From contig NC_089279.1 of NCBI RefSeq assembly GCF_963678975.1, positions 27,266,004-27,330,003 of the forward strand: 64,000 bases of DNA, read 5' to 3'. Of the stretch, positions 44,280-56,900 are shown in pieces; position 1 is the stretch's first letter; each line of letters begins with the position of its first letter. This DNA comes from Dysidea avara (lineage: Eukaryota; Porifera; Demospongiae; Dictyoceratida; Dysideidae). The notes beneath the pieces are model-generated. The model saw only the letters and a program-made list of their open reading frames with translations. It was not told the DNA's origin and ran no database searches. Position numbers and translations under genes: made by a program.

Positions 44280-44537
44280 GAATTGCTTATGCATTATTGA
44301 TCGTATCTGCGTAGCTAATATGTATTTTTTTTCTTTTTCAAGCAAACAACCATAGAATTTAAGAACCCTTGGAATCTGGATGGATGGTACTTTATACATT
44401 TGCAGTGTTGCAGTCACATGCATGAGCTCTAGATGTTCATGTAATCTTCTCTTAGGTGCATTGTCTCCCAAAACACCACGAATAGCAAAGATTTGTGAAA
44501 AGGGGTCTTCCACCATCGAATTTTCTAGCTTTGACAA
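44277..44537 (-). CDS. Open frame truncated by a hAT insertion, unknown
   Basis: 86 codons (MSKLENSMVEDPFSQIFAIR.. ending SIMHKQF), amphipathic and charged, possibly an exon: CCAATAATCAG upstream at about 44565 would serve as acceptor. The TAG stop is the tip of the hAT element at 43517-44279. Across the duplicated target site the frame continues for 14 more codons (FDYSRDCIPTSAKK) to a TAA. No domain recognised. Confidence 0.35.
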   Translation of the reverse strand: MSKLENSMVEDPFSQIFAIRGVLGDNAPKRRLHEHLELMHVTATLQMYKVPSIQIPRVLKFYGCLLEKEKKYILATQIRSIMHKQF

Positions 44538-44683
44538 TTCATAACCTCTGATTATTGGAAAGTAGTATTGCCTTGAAATTTAGTCAGTAGTGAGCACTAA
44601 CATAGGCAACATGTAACGTTGTAGCTATGTTTGTTATGATGAATGGACGAGTCCTAAAAAAAAGTTGAGTTGGGCGAATCTCT

Positions 44684-44776
44684 GGGCACGAGTGCTTTGC
44701 CTGATATATACACATGAGCACGAGGGTCGCAGGCCCATGTGCAAGTGTGTATATACCAGGCAAAGCATGAATGCCC
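44684..44776. repeat. Imperfect inverted repeat (MITE remnant)
   Basis: Arms 44684-44714 and 44746-44776 (GGGCACGAGTGCTTTGCCTG / CAGGCAAAGCATGAATGCCC). The following 44818-44866 matches, inverted, a part of the palindrome-bearing repeat in the phosphatase intron, so both probably belong to one foldback family. Confidence 0.65.
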
Positions 44777-45037
44777 GTGGTATAACTATTACATACATAT
44801 GTATAGAGAACTTTGCATGGGTGAAATCAAAGGGGAAAAGTGTATTTTAAATTTCATCAAGTATTCTTCAGGATATCACAGCAGCAAAGGTTGATGAACA
44901 AGCATGCATTTTGTTTCTCAAAAACTGCTACCCATACATAGCTATGGTATTATGTGTTAATATTAAAGAGACTCAATTGTGTGTGTGTGTTTGTGGCTGG
45001 CTTGAAAATCATACAACAAATTAACAAATTCATATAG

Positions 45038-48000
45038 TCAAAAATGTTGTGAAATCAGTTTAAGGAGAACATCATCACTCTTACATCCAACAACTTGCTT
45101 GTCCTCAACAAGCTTTGTGACATCTTTTGACAAAGCCTTCACTTGACAAAGGAAAAGTAGAAGCTTAGATATTCTTTGGGAAGAATTTGGAAAGTTTCTT
45201 TTTGCATAACCCTCAAGTGATTCTAATCCAGCATCTTGTGTGCGTTCAATCATCTTCTGTCCACTATCAGACAAGTTGTGTATAACTAAAAATGATGTAA
45301 AATAAATTGCTATCATAATCAAATAATTAATACTCACATGGATTCATGAAGGTAATCAATTTGAGACATGAAAGTTCTGTTTCATCTAATTGAACATCCT
45401 GCATTTTAGCTACACACTCTTTGGTCAGTTTTTGTATGGAGGAGACTACCAGTGGGTTGTCAGTCATATACAAGTGCGCTAAGTGGTCACTGTTGAAAAC
45501 AATATCACTACCAGTGGTGATATGGTAAACGAGTTTTAGTGTGTATACTTCCATCCATGATTCTTTAACCAATTTAATTTGATCTTCAACAGACAATTGG
45601 GCAAACATTGGTATTTTCTTCGCCCATGATATCACACTTAGCAATAATCTCCTTGTGCTGTCTAGCATCTTTCCTTCAGTTATTGGACTGACCATCGGTA
45701 AAACTGGATTGCTCATTCCCTCCTCTGCTCTTGCAAGTATCTCTAACATCATGGAAGCTTTTATGTCATTGCTGCCCATGTGAATAGGCGTGTGACCAAA
45801 TGAATAAAATGGAAAGGACATACCCACAGTACCAACAGTCCTTGGGTTCTGTTGGGCTGCACTACTGCTCTTGGTATGTTTAGGTGACAACTTGTGCTCT
45901 TTAGTTGGATAAGGTGTTCTCTCTTCTTGAACAGCTATTGAAAAGAAATACATAAATACTCTACTAAAATAACATAATCTTGCACACTCCAGTTTATACA
46001 GTAGCTTAGACTTGCTAATCATGAAAACCCATAAACTAAAGAAGTATATACTACTGGGCATACACAAAAACTCAGGCAATGAATAGATGTTCTCTAACTA
46101 GAGTCAACATGCCCATTTCCCTGATGAAAAACTGTGCTAGATCTTAGTGATAATAACTACAGTACCATCTTAACTACACGTGTACATATTTGTGAATCTA
46201 TTGATTTGATAGCCAATTAAGTTAGTATTAATTTAAGCTATAGCTCAGCTCATGTAAATGTATAATATTTTGATCACATCTTCAATATATCTAATTGCCA
46301 TAACCATGCATGTTGTAATAACTGATATCTCGATTCAAACCCATAAAATATACTTTGACTAGTAAACATCCCTAAAAATAAGAGTTTAAGATTTAAACAG
46401 ATGACAGTACAAGTTAAATCATCAAACTATCAATAAATTAACTCATCATGCACTGTGACACTGCAGAATCCTGATAAACATACAGTAAACGTAGTAAGGT
46501 ACAGTCTCTGCTCTGTACTAGGGTGTGGTTGAATAAGATGTGTTTTAGAGTACTACACATTACATGTGTATTATTAGACTGAACGGCACCTAATAAGTAT
46601 ATGGCTATGGCTATGGCTGATAAACTGATTTCTGGTTGTTTTAAAGAGGAAACTTGACATGTCTCTCAACCTCACAAATACCTCCTTCAAACTTTACGAT
46701 TGTGTGTTCAGCAGCACTTGAGCTACTTCTGACTTACCCAACACATCTTTGCTATTTAGTCACTGATTTGGGTATATACGTAAAGCCTTCAAACCAAAAG
46801 CCTTCTGTTACCAGTGCACGGTCAATACTGCCATATTAATTTTGACGATTCAAAACAGTATTATCTTTATGAAAACAAGAATCAGAAGACAGAAATCAAA
46901 AGATTATATTTTTTGCAATAATTGCATAAAATGGATATGGATTGATTATAAGTGGCTGATGTAATAATCAACAAATCCAATATTGATTCATTGCTAGCTA
47001 TAGTTACTGGCTAGCTCCTGCACAAAGAAAACACTAGACTACACTATCTATGATCAGTTTAAGTGTTTGATTGATAAATTACAGGAAAGCGCATCACACA
47101 TCAGATTAATTAATAATACCATAATTGATTTTCAATACATGTATAGAATTACAGTCCTCAAATAAATTCTGCCACACTAGAACCACTAGCCAGCAAAGTG
47201 GTCTGTGTTGGCACAACAGCAAATGCAAGTATAAAATATCTATTTAAAAATATATTTAAAAAAAGAACACCAACTACTACAGTACTACATATGCACAAAG
47301 CTGTGGCTATACAATAAATCAAACAATACAAGTCCTCAAGAAAATACTAGAACCAGCAAAGTGGTCTGCGTCAGTTTGTGGGCATAGCAAGTGAAGTATA
47401 CTATACATCAAGTTACTACAAATGTAATCAGTTCACGGACTACTACTGCTGCTCTCCAATAATAGTCATCTTCTATACTAAAAACTTCTCTATTCTACTC
47501 TACTCATTTCTGTTACTTCAACTGCTAGCTTTCATGTGATTAACAACTCAGTAGCTTGAAGGATTCCAGGAATTATGATAAGCCACATACCACAGATGTG
47601 TAGATATAATCTACTCATTTCCATTACTTTTACTGCTGGATATTAATTGCTAGCTTAGAGGATTCCAATATAGCATATTCATTTTTGTCACTTTTACTGC
47701 TATAGCTTTCTACTTGCTATAGCTTATAAGATTCCAGGAATATAAAAAGTTGCATATCAGAAAGCTAATAAATGGTTACCTTTATTTCGAATCTAGACAT
47801 ACATTCGTATACTACTTAATATAATACCTGACAAATATAAGTATTAACTTTGGCCATTCTACTTTGGCACTCAAAAGCAAGCCAATTTGAATTGATTAAT
47901 GTAAAGATATTACATTTGGTCTGAAGTTTCTTGTGAATAAAGCTTTCTGTCACATTGTATGTAACTGTATCACTATAAGAGCTAGCTCTAGGTCTTTAAA

Positions 48001-49554
48001 CTGCATCACCATAAAAGCAACTGTTTCTGATAGTCTCAAAATTTTGTACCAATATAGATCCTTTGTATTTACATCATTTTTACGACGTAACTATTACATT
48101 TGCCACCTTGTATATTCCAATAAACATAAATAAATTGTTTGCACCAGTGGGAGCAACACAAACCTTCAGAAAACCAACAACGCACTTTACATAAGTTCAC
48201 CATGACAAGAAAAATTATGTGACGTAGCTTAAATATTTCTCATGTCTTCTAAACTGGTCTGAGCAAGCAGGTTGCTACATATAAGTTTGTTAAATTAAAA
48301 TTTGGTTGTTGCATGCTGTTTGCTTTTTTCACACCTTTTTTGTAAATGTGGCTGGATCTGGGAAAACCAGTCTTATTACCCGTGACAGCAGATTTAATTT
48401 TTTTTCACCAAGAACACAAATATACATGCTAACAAAATCAGCTAGACTTGAGTGGTCTGCTTTTGCTGGCTGCTTTTCCCAAGCACAGTGATGACCCGTA
48501 TACATGCGGTCTGGGGCCTTAATGGAGCTCTGGGAATGGCTATACAGTAGCTCTGTAGTGTTGAACAAAGACCTGTGCTGCAAATTTCTTCTCATTCTAG
48601 TCAGTTTTGAGACCTGGGTGGCCCATAACTTGGCTTAATTCGTCTCTACGCCTTCCTCTTTAATATTTTTAAACAGCCTCTTGCCCTCCTCCGGGTCCCT
48701 GCCTCCCACCCCTTTTGGAGTTCACCTGATACAGTCAACCTCAGTTTAAAAGCTATCTAAAATGTTAGCTGTTGGCTACTTGTACAGTGGATGATCTGGA
48801 AGGTAAGGAATTTGTGTAAAATGTGTGAAAATTTGGTACACCTAGCTTCAACCATTGGCAAGCTACAATGCTCTAAATACTTTAAACCGGCATTTCTCGA
48901 TACTTTAAATAGCTAGGCGATAAAACCGGTTTTCCCAGACTAGGTCACAAATTAACAGCTGTATGGATTTTATTTCTGGAATCCTCTATACACTTCAGCT
49001 AGCTATACATCCTTACCATTCCTTTTCATTCCAACATTGACACATTTCTGCAGGCGACAGTGCTGACATCTGTTTCTTGTGTTCTTATCAATTTCACAGC
49101 ATTTGTTTCCTCTACACAGATACTTTGCTCCTGTTCGAATACTTCTTCTGAAGAAACTCTTACATGCCTCACAGCTCATCACCCCAAAATGCATTCCTGA
49201 GGCAGTATCGTTGCATACACGACAAGCTTGCTGGTGTGGGGGCTGCGAACTGGTGGAGTTAGCAGGTCTTGGAGGTGAATGAGCGGAGCTCTGGATAGCT
49301 ACACACTGAGTCCATAACGGTAATGTGACGGCTGGATCGTAAACACTGCTTTTGTGATCAGAAATGGAGCTAATGTCTGGACCTCGGTCTGGACTATTAT
49401 GTTGGTCTTCAACGCCTGGTAGAAAATCAGTTAAAAGCCATTCGCTGCTGAAGTGGTCATAATCGCCCGTAGTGGTATCATACTCTAAAGTTCTGTCATG
49501 CCACTGAGGCCATTCTTGGTGGAGCACAAAAATATCTGGAGAAGTGGAATTCAT
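45038..49554 (-). CDS. NR2-like nuclear receptor B
   Basis: Exons 49554-49017, 45934-45338 and 45285-45038, all phase 1, giving 460 residues. The zinc-finger domain has P-box CEACKS and the standard five-residue second-finger loop (C-RGNKC-C). The ligand-binding domain is close to receptor A ([20 protein letters not shown] identical). It ends LLKLISQHF, with Lys at the AF-2 Glu position. I start at 49554 ([11 protein letters not shown]) because the longer open frame to 49644 crosses a TATA box and has no counterpart in A. Exon 2 is eight codons shorter than in A; two of the gaps lie in the hinge and before helix 5. B is the tandem sister of A with a compact 3.1-kb intron 1 and a 52-base intron 2. 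DNA-binding transcription factor, ligand unknown. Confidence 0.88.
45935..49016 (-). other. Intron 1 of receptor B, compact reference state
   Basis: Aligns piecewise with receptor A's intron 1: 46300-47240 with 17280-19640 (minus the nested elements), 47560-47600 with 19760-19800, and 47830-49016 with 36900-37507. It lacks the roughly 16-kb block 19800-36230 and the MITEs of A, so it serves as the empty-site record. No other gene seen. Confidence 0.75.
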
Positions 49555-49602
49555 TTCTGCTGCAATCTTAGCTAGCTTAACGATGACCTCTACTGTCTCA
49601 TC

Positions 49603-49611
49603 CTTTTTATA
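49603..49611 (-). promoter_or_regulatory. TATA box of receptor B
   Basis: TATAAAAAG on the minus strand, 49 bases before the chosen ATG. The flank (AGAACTTGTTGTCTATAAAAAG) parallels receptor A. ACCGGAAA lies upstream at about 49643-49650. Confidence 0.6.
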
Positions 49612-49699
49612 GACAACAAGTTCTGACGGAAATTGTAGAGACACCGGAAATGCATCAGTGCCGCGTAATCTTGGATACGCGCGCTTAATCTCGAAGTGT

Positions 49700-50180
49700 C
49701 TTTTATTTTAATTTTATTGATTTATTTATTTATTAATCAATAAACAAAATGATCGAGGAAAATGATTTGGCCTCTATTCAAACTTCGAAAGTGCAGTGCG
49801 AAAACGCAGAACACTTAACTAGCTATAAGCTTTTAATGTAACTACTATGTTGACCACGAGGTTGACCACTAGTGCTCGATAGTGGGAGGAGAGTCAGAGA
49901 GCCAGGCTACGTTTATATTCAGAAACACTGACGCAGAGACAGAGGAACAGTTTTTGTGAGTTTCTTACATGTGTTGTAAGGTTATGTGGAGTCCGGTGAA
50001 TATTCCTATATACATAGCTAGCCAAACCCGTTAGTAAATAAACCCATCAACAGCTTATAGCTAGCTAGCTGTATAAAAAGTGCGCCGCTTCCAAGTAATA
50101 TTCATAATATAGTTTTCTGGGAATGATTCCTTCTATTTTGGCCACCATCCCATGGACTTTGAGGGAAAGAGGTGTTACCA
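49700..50180. other. Upstream of receptor B, no gene seen
   Basis: Outside the A/B duplicated block. A TTATTATTATTATTATT microsatellite is at 50203-50221. Otherwise unremarkable. Confidence 0.4.
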
Positions 50181-50189
50181 ACTCCTGTA

Positions 50190-51140
50190 GCGCGACGCGA
50201 CATTATTATTATTATTATTATTGTAAAACCTCGCAAGCGAGTATAAAATGCAATTATGAGTACAAAAAGTTAAATTAAAATCACTAAATAGGTCAACAAA
50301 GGTGTCAATTGAAGTAGCGTTAACTATTTCATTAGGTAATTTGTTCCATGATGTAATGGTAGCTGGAAAGAAACTAAACTTGTATGCATATCAATCCGTG
50401 TAAAAGGAACAGTAAGTTTGAAATCATGGCCTCTAGTAATTCCACGATTGTAACTAACATAGTTTGGTGATTTTAAGTTTACTCTGTGGTGGATATGTGG
50501 TGGTTAACCACATAGTTTACTATGTGGTGGTTAACTATGTGGTGGATAATCTTATACATCATTTGTAGTCTACGAATTTGAAGACTGTTTCATCTTAGGG
50601 TATTAATCATTTCAGTAACACTACTTGTATAGCAGTAATCACCAGTTACAAATCTTGCTGCTCGTCGTTATACAGATTCCAGTTTGTCAATGTTGTGCTT
50701 AGTATGGGGAGCCCAGGAACAAACAGCGTACTCTAAAATTGGACGAACATAAATCAAAGACGCATCATATTTTATTTGACATTTGCATGAAGATAAATTC
50801 CTCTTAAGTTAAGAACCCAAAGCGCCATTTGCTTTTTTACATACAGAGTTGATATGTTTGTTGAAATTAAGCTTGGAGTCCGATGGCAATCCCAAGTAAA
50901 TCTGCTGGTCATATAGTGGATAAGAGAAAGTGAGTATATTTCTTAAAGATATCTGGAGTGTTTCACATATGTTGACATTGAAGGTCATCAACCACTTGTT
51001 GTCTATTCTTCTAAACTGTGTAAGTCATGTTGGAGAATTTCCTGGTCATTTTTATTATTGATCTGTCTATATAATAAGCAGTCATCTGCAAACAAGCTAC
51101 AACATGAAGAGATAGCATTAGGTAGGTCAGAGACAGCATT
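50190..51140 (-). pseudogene. Non-LTR retrotransposon reverse transcriptase, C-terminal half
   Basis: Minus strand, in order: VSDLPNAISSC then LFADDCLLYRQ (the FADD catalytic box, about 51090), DQEILQHDLHSLEE, KWLMTFNVNICETLQIS, YLGLPSDSKLNFNKHINSVC, KKANGALG, YVRPILEYAVCSWAPHTKHN, then RRAARFVTGDYCYTSSVTEM. This is the jockey/CR1-type LINE layout. Stops and frame changes (for example LESV then TAA before RRAARF) show it is dead. The 5' half is missing. It lies between receptors B and C. Confidence 0.8.
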
Positions 51141-51339
51141 AGACATGTTACTAACACTTGACTGTTATATGTATTTTTGTATGTAGCCATCATGTATTTG
51201 TTGTGCGTACTATATTTGACACTGTAAAAAAATATATATATATATTTAAATAAATAAAAAATATCAAAACTTGCTATTGGGAATTGTAAACCAAAGTGGT
51301 CAAAATAAAACTTTACCACAGGAAGAAAAGCTGCATTTC

Positions 51340-52430
51340 GGGTATTTGAAAATCCCCATTAAATGTACAGGAATTCCATATTTCTGTATATTTCCGGTGT
51401 TCATGAAATTTGCACATTTCTTTGACATTTCCTGAAGTAGTATAGGGCACAATTTCCATAACATTTCCTAATAGCAGTATTGATGGTATTTCTTGACATT
51501 TCCTAATGCAGGATAGATGAAATTTACTGACATTTCTGGAACACAGGAAAGATCAAATTTTCATAAATTTCTTCACATTTCCTGCACTCAGGATAGGTAT
51601 TGTCAAAATGCAAATTTCCTGTCTAGGAAATGTCAGTAAATGTCATGTGTCAACACATTTCCTAAACACAGTATAGATGGGGGACAGTATGGTACCAATG
51701 TGCATTATCCTCTCCACCAGTTCAGGACACATGACATTTCATGAAATTTATGGACATTTCCTAAATGGCAAGAAACAGACAGCATTAGTACATTACAACT
51801 AGCTAGCTTACCTACTTTAATAGAGTTTGCAAAATGTATAAAAAACCTATATTACCAAGGTATTATTTCATTGTGGGTTTGGGTTATCACCTTTCCTGTT
51901 AATGTAGGAAATGTCCAGTAAATATGATATTTCTTGAAATTTACATGATGTGTACTTGGCCTCTATAATGTACCGTATGTATTGCATTTCCAAATACACA
52001 GGTTACACAGAGACCTTATCCTAATCTGTAAAAAGTGATACAGCAGTCAAGTATGACAGCAGCTGGAGTGACAATCTCGGACTAAAATGTCACTACATGC
52101 TATGTGTCCTTGACTTAGGGAATCTCATGTAAATTTGGAATTCCTGAATAGTACAGGAAATCTCACTGCATGCCATGTGTCCTTGACTTAGGAAATCACA
52201 TGTAAATGTCAAATTTCTGAATACATGCAGGAAATCTAACAACATGTCAACTTTTTGGCAGAGGAAATGTCCAGACACATGAAATTTCCAATGTTTTAGG
52301 AAATGTCACAACATTTGACATTTACAGTATACAGGTTTACTCCAGGTTTGATATAGTAAATTCAACAGTGACATTTCCTGTACATTTCCATACTGATTTT
52401 TGGTCCGGAAATGTAACTTTTTTTCCTGTG
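51340..52430. repeat. Array of GGAAATGTCA / TGACATTTCC words
   Basis: About 1.1 kb where CATTTCC, GGAAATG and GACATTTCC recur dozens of times on both strands, ending ACATTTCCTGTACATTTCC and GGTCCGGAAATGTAAC. Near 52085-52205 a ~75-base unit (ATGTGTCCTTGACTTAGG) is duplicated. By analogy with the GTAAC-rich hAT MITE, it could be an old element built from one binding word. Confidence 0.7.
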
Positions 52431-52479
52431 TACATAGCATCAAGTTTTACTATTAGTTCTTATGAATCATAGGTAATTC

Positions 52480-52725
52480 TAAGGGGGGTTCATCCCCTCC
52501 CTCCCCCCGCTGAAAAATAACTTTTAAAATCATTGAGGAAAGTTGCAGTATAGATTGGCATTGTTCTTTTTGCTTTTAGCATAAATTTTTCTCAAGCCTT
52601 CAAATTGCAAAAATCCTGGGGGTTTCACCCCCAGAAATTCTGCTTTATATTATAGCCATACAACAATAGTCATACTATTTCCTACTTGGCCCCCCTGTAG
52701 GTCAGGTCTAAAATCACCACTGTTA
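52480..52725. repeat. Dispersed repeat, second copy
   Basis: Same family as 42864-43125: GAAAGTTGCAGTATAGATTG, TTTTAGCATAAATTTT, GCCTTCAAATTGCAAAAA, GGGGTTTCACCCCC and GTCAGGTCTAAAATCACCACTG in the same order. The sides are rich in C and G runs, as in the TIR elements at 18223 and 41006. Confidence 0.75.
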
Positions 52726-52729
52726 TGAA

Positions 52730-53900
52730 TTATGTATTATACAGCTAAAAATCAACTCCATATCGTTTTGGTATTGTAGTCTTAGCTTAGTCAAACCAGT
52801 TGGTTGAAAAACCTTGTTGACAGCCATCATTTCTTGCCCTATGTAAAATGCATGCATTTTGTACTAAATACAAAAAATGCAAAAAAGGCAAGCATTGGCA
52901 CCCATAATCTCTACAGTAAATTATGCAAAAAAATTAAAGCCCTTAAATTGCTCTACACGATTCCGCCCAAAATAATGCTCTAGCATTACCATAGTAACAT
53001 TTATTTATCATTGATTACAACATAATATGTGCCCCCATGTAATTTATATTGGAGAGTTTAATTACTTGGGTGGGAAAACCCCCCAAAAGCAAGCTGTTAC
53101 CACGTGTTACCTGATACCTCAAAGGTCATCCACTGTAAGTTTCCAAATTACTTTTCAAGCTGATAGCTACAACATTTACTGACCTAATGATATACGATAC
53201 TGACTGCAGTTGTTATATACTAATATGACAGTCATAGAAATTTCATCAAAAGGAATTATACATTGTTTATTAACTGGGGCTTTATAGTGGAAACATCTAT
53301 AATAATACCAAAGGTCTGTTGGCAACTTGCACCAACAGCTTATATAGTACAGTACTAGCTACTTAAATTAATTACGTTGTTATCATCAGAAACTTAAAAT
53401 AATATATTATTATATTGGCAGACAAAAGGCTGTACAGCTTGACATTGTATGTTTAGTTTACATACTGGCATCCTGTTACAGTTCCCAAAAACATTTAGAT
53501 TAACTTTCAATTAAGATAATTAATGGTTAAATTGATCCCATTACTTGACAAGTTACTAGATATGATTAAAGTTCATGAATGAGTGGTTGATACAGGAACT
53601 GCAGGGCAGAGTTGTGAGAGTCAGTAGTGTTGAAGTTTGTAATAAAGGGTTTCCAAAAAATAGATTTGATTTTTGATGGTATAAGTATTGATAAAACCAT
53701 GGTAAATGTCTACATATTTAAATGAAGTGACGCTGTTTGCTATTGAAAGGTAGATTATTACTCAGTTTTAGTCCATTGACAGCCAAAGACATTGCACTGT
53801 GACATTGTATATACATTAAATCAACAGAATATGCATTTGTGACTGTCTTGAATATTAAATATATAATTAGAATGTTTATAAAAAATTAAAACTGATGACA
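52730..53900. other. Downstream of receptor C, no gene seen
   Basis: AT-rich sequence without recognisable genes or structured repeats. Confidence 0.4.
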
Positions 53901-53905
53901 ATTAG

Positions 53906-56900
53906 TCAAATACTTTGTGAAACCAGTTCAAGTAAGGCAACATCACCCTCAGATCCATAACTTTGCTTTTCTTCAATCTTCATGATGTCTTTTGTTAAGG
54001 CCTTCACTTGACCATGAAAGAGCAGAAGCTTTGTCATCCTTTGGGAAGAGCGTAGTTTGGATTTCTGCACATAAGACTCTAATAATTTCAAACCAGCATC
54101 TTGTGCATGTTCAGTCTCCTTCTGTCCACTTGCAGTCAAGTTCTGTATGACTAATATATATAAAAGGAAAGAGTAAATGTAAAACATGATAAGATTGACA
54201 ATTCATGACTAAGTGTTATCAATTATACGTACATACATACTTACTTGGGTTCATCAAGGTGATCAGCTTGAGACATGATAGTTCAGTTTCATCTAACCGA
54301 ATTTCCTGCATTGTGGATGTACTTTCCTTGATCAGTTTTTGTATGGAGGAGACCACCACTGGGTCATCGGTGAGGTATAAGTGTGCTAATTCATTACTCT
54401 TGAAAGCACTATCTGGAAACTTGATGATATGATGAACAAATTTTAACGTGTTTACTTCACTCCATGATTCCCTGATCAGTGTAATCTGATCATCTTCAGG
54501 TAATTGGGTAAACATCGGTAACTTCTTTGCCCAGGATATCACACTTAGTAGTGATCTCTTTTTGCTATCTGGCAATTTCCTATCTGATCTAGCTAATGGA
54601 CTGGGCAGAACCATGCTGTTCTCTGCTTCATCTGCTTTTCTAAGTATCTCTAACATCACAGAAGTTGATATAGCCTGGTCTTTGGCATCATTGTTGAATG
54701 AAGTGTTGACCATGTTAATAGGCATGGGACCAAATGAATAGAATGGAAAGGGAATACTGGTACCCATGGCACCAAAATTTCTTGCAATTGTTGGACTGTG
54801 TTGTACTGATCCAGTACTCTTGGTACGTCTAGTTGACAACTTTCGTTCTTTAATTGGATATGGTGTTCTTTCTTCTTGAACAGCTGTTGGAAGGAATAAT
54901 ATACATACAGTAAACACAGGAAATTGAGATACAATACAATTGGTTTTGTATCCATAAAATTAAAGTAGAAACTATATATTAATACTAAGGAATTTGACAG
55001 TTTTAAAAAAACATTTTCTACCATTTAATTTTTTTGCTTTATTTTTTTACAGATTTCAGTACCAGTAAATCTCCTATTCAGGGTTGTGAACTCAGTAAAT
55101 CATGAGATTCTTTGATTTTGAATGGCCCACTTGTGACAAAGCCCACATGTAGGCCTGTGTTAAATATGCCAGCATAATAAAAACATAATAAATAGGCTGG
55201 CCATGGAGTGCTATGCCAGCATATTAGGTGATATTTCATATCATGGAACTTAATTCCATGAAAATAGATTGAAACGTTTTAATAGAGCAGTCAGTGGAAA
55301 CTGCAAACTACAATAGAGCACTCAAATGCATTGTACATAGCTCCTTAGATCAATACTCTCTAATAGAATAGTCACTTTACAGTGAAATACTCCAATTGAA
55401 CATTTATCTTCCAAGATAATTGTAAGAAATGTCAATAACCTTGGAGAATAATGTGCAAGCATAATGGGAACACTGAAGAGTATAATAGTGGGAAATTCCT
55501 GAAAGCATTTTGGGCAAACGTTTCATCATATTTGACTCGGACCTACCTGAATGAAACCAGAATGGATGTATGCTGGAGTTGTTGCTAGCTTGCTCACTTG
55601 TACTAACGGCCAGAAGCTCCCACATGTGTCTCACAGCTCCTATACTGTTGAAAGCCACGTTATTCATCTCTTAAAGCTTGATGATGATTCAAATATTTAA
55701 ACATACTAGAGTAGATAACATGTTTCATAACATAATATACATGTTAGCAAGTGCAAATTTTATTCACACTTGATGTTAGTGATACAGGGTTGTAGTTGGC
55801 AGGATCCCTCTTATTGCCTTTTCTTATACAATGGGACTATAAAAGCAGATTTCCATATATCAGGTATATATATGGCTCCTTGGCTCAGTGATGCTTGAAA
55901 AATAATTATTACAGAAAGGGCTGGTGCAATTTGATTAGCTACCTCTTTGGGAAAGTAAAATGAAAGATTGTCTGGGCATATGGTCTGGGCCTATACAGCT
56001 TGAGTAAAAACTGATGAAAAGTATTCACATTTGCCTTAAACGATGGGGTTAGTATAATTATGTTGTTGTGTGCATGGTGTTCAAGGGTACTAATGCCAGT
56101 GCAATCTTGTCTTGACCAGAATCTCTTTAGGACATTATTATTTTCATCAATAGAACTATACTGTTAAATGACATTCTTGTTGAGAGGACCTTTTAAGATC
56201 TTGATAAGTATAGATCTGTAGGTGAATGTCTTCCAACTTTAAAAGAATATATGATAATATGAAATTTTATGTTTGTAATGCTCTCATATATTATTTATGT
56301 GAGGGAGCAACAATTGCCCTTACTTAGCCCCTCACATAGAAAATGTATATGTAAGTCTCATGACCTATTATAATATGTCATCCTTTTTACAACTTGAAGA
56401 TGTTGCTTATACCTATACAAATAAAATATATAATTCTGCATTATATTCACTGATACATTATTTGTCTACTGGTCTAAATTTTAATGCTATAAAGGGCTAT
56501 TAGATTTGTATTGTCTGCATGGTTTGACAAAACCAGTCTCAAGTTTTGACCACAATATTAAAGTTTGAATTTCAAAAACAACATGATAACTAACATTTTC
56601 ACCACTAATGTAGAAATTTTCCTCAACTGATTGTTGTAGCATACACAGAAACGGACAATATTGTGAAACTGGTTTTGTCAGACTGTCACATTTATGCATT
56701 TTTATCTCTTTAAAAAGTCTGGAAGCTCTTGACTGTTCTATAAGAGTATTAAATTTTCAATATAAATTCTCTTCCCAAGTGATAATTTAAGAGATTTGGC
56801 CTCTCTTGGCCTGCAGAATGAAATAAATATTATATATTTTTCATTGCTATGATCTTATTGCACCTTCTTATTCTTTCTGTAAAAGTATTCCGCATGTACG

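Noticed and set aside
49554-49644. Longer N-terminus for receptor B from the ATG at 49644
   Set aside because: The extra codons run through the TATA box and have no counterpart in receptors A or C.
54656-55024. 122-codon minus frame overlapping receptor C exon 2
   Set aside because: A shadow in another frame of the ligand-binding exon and its intron.
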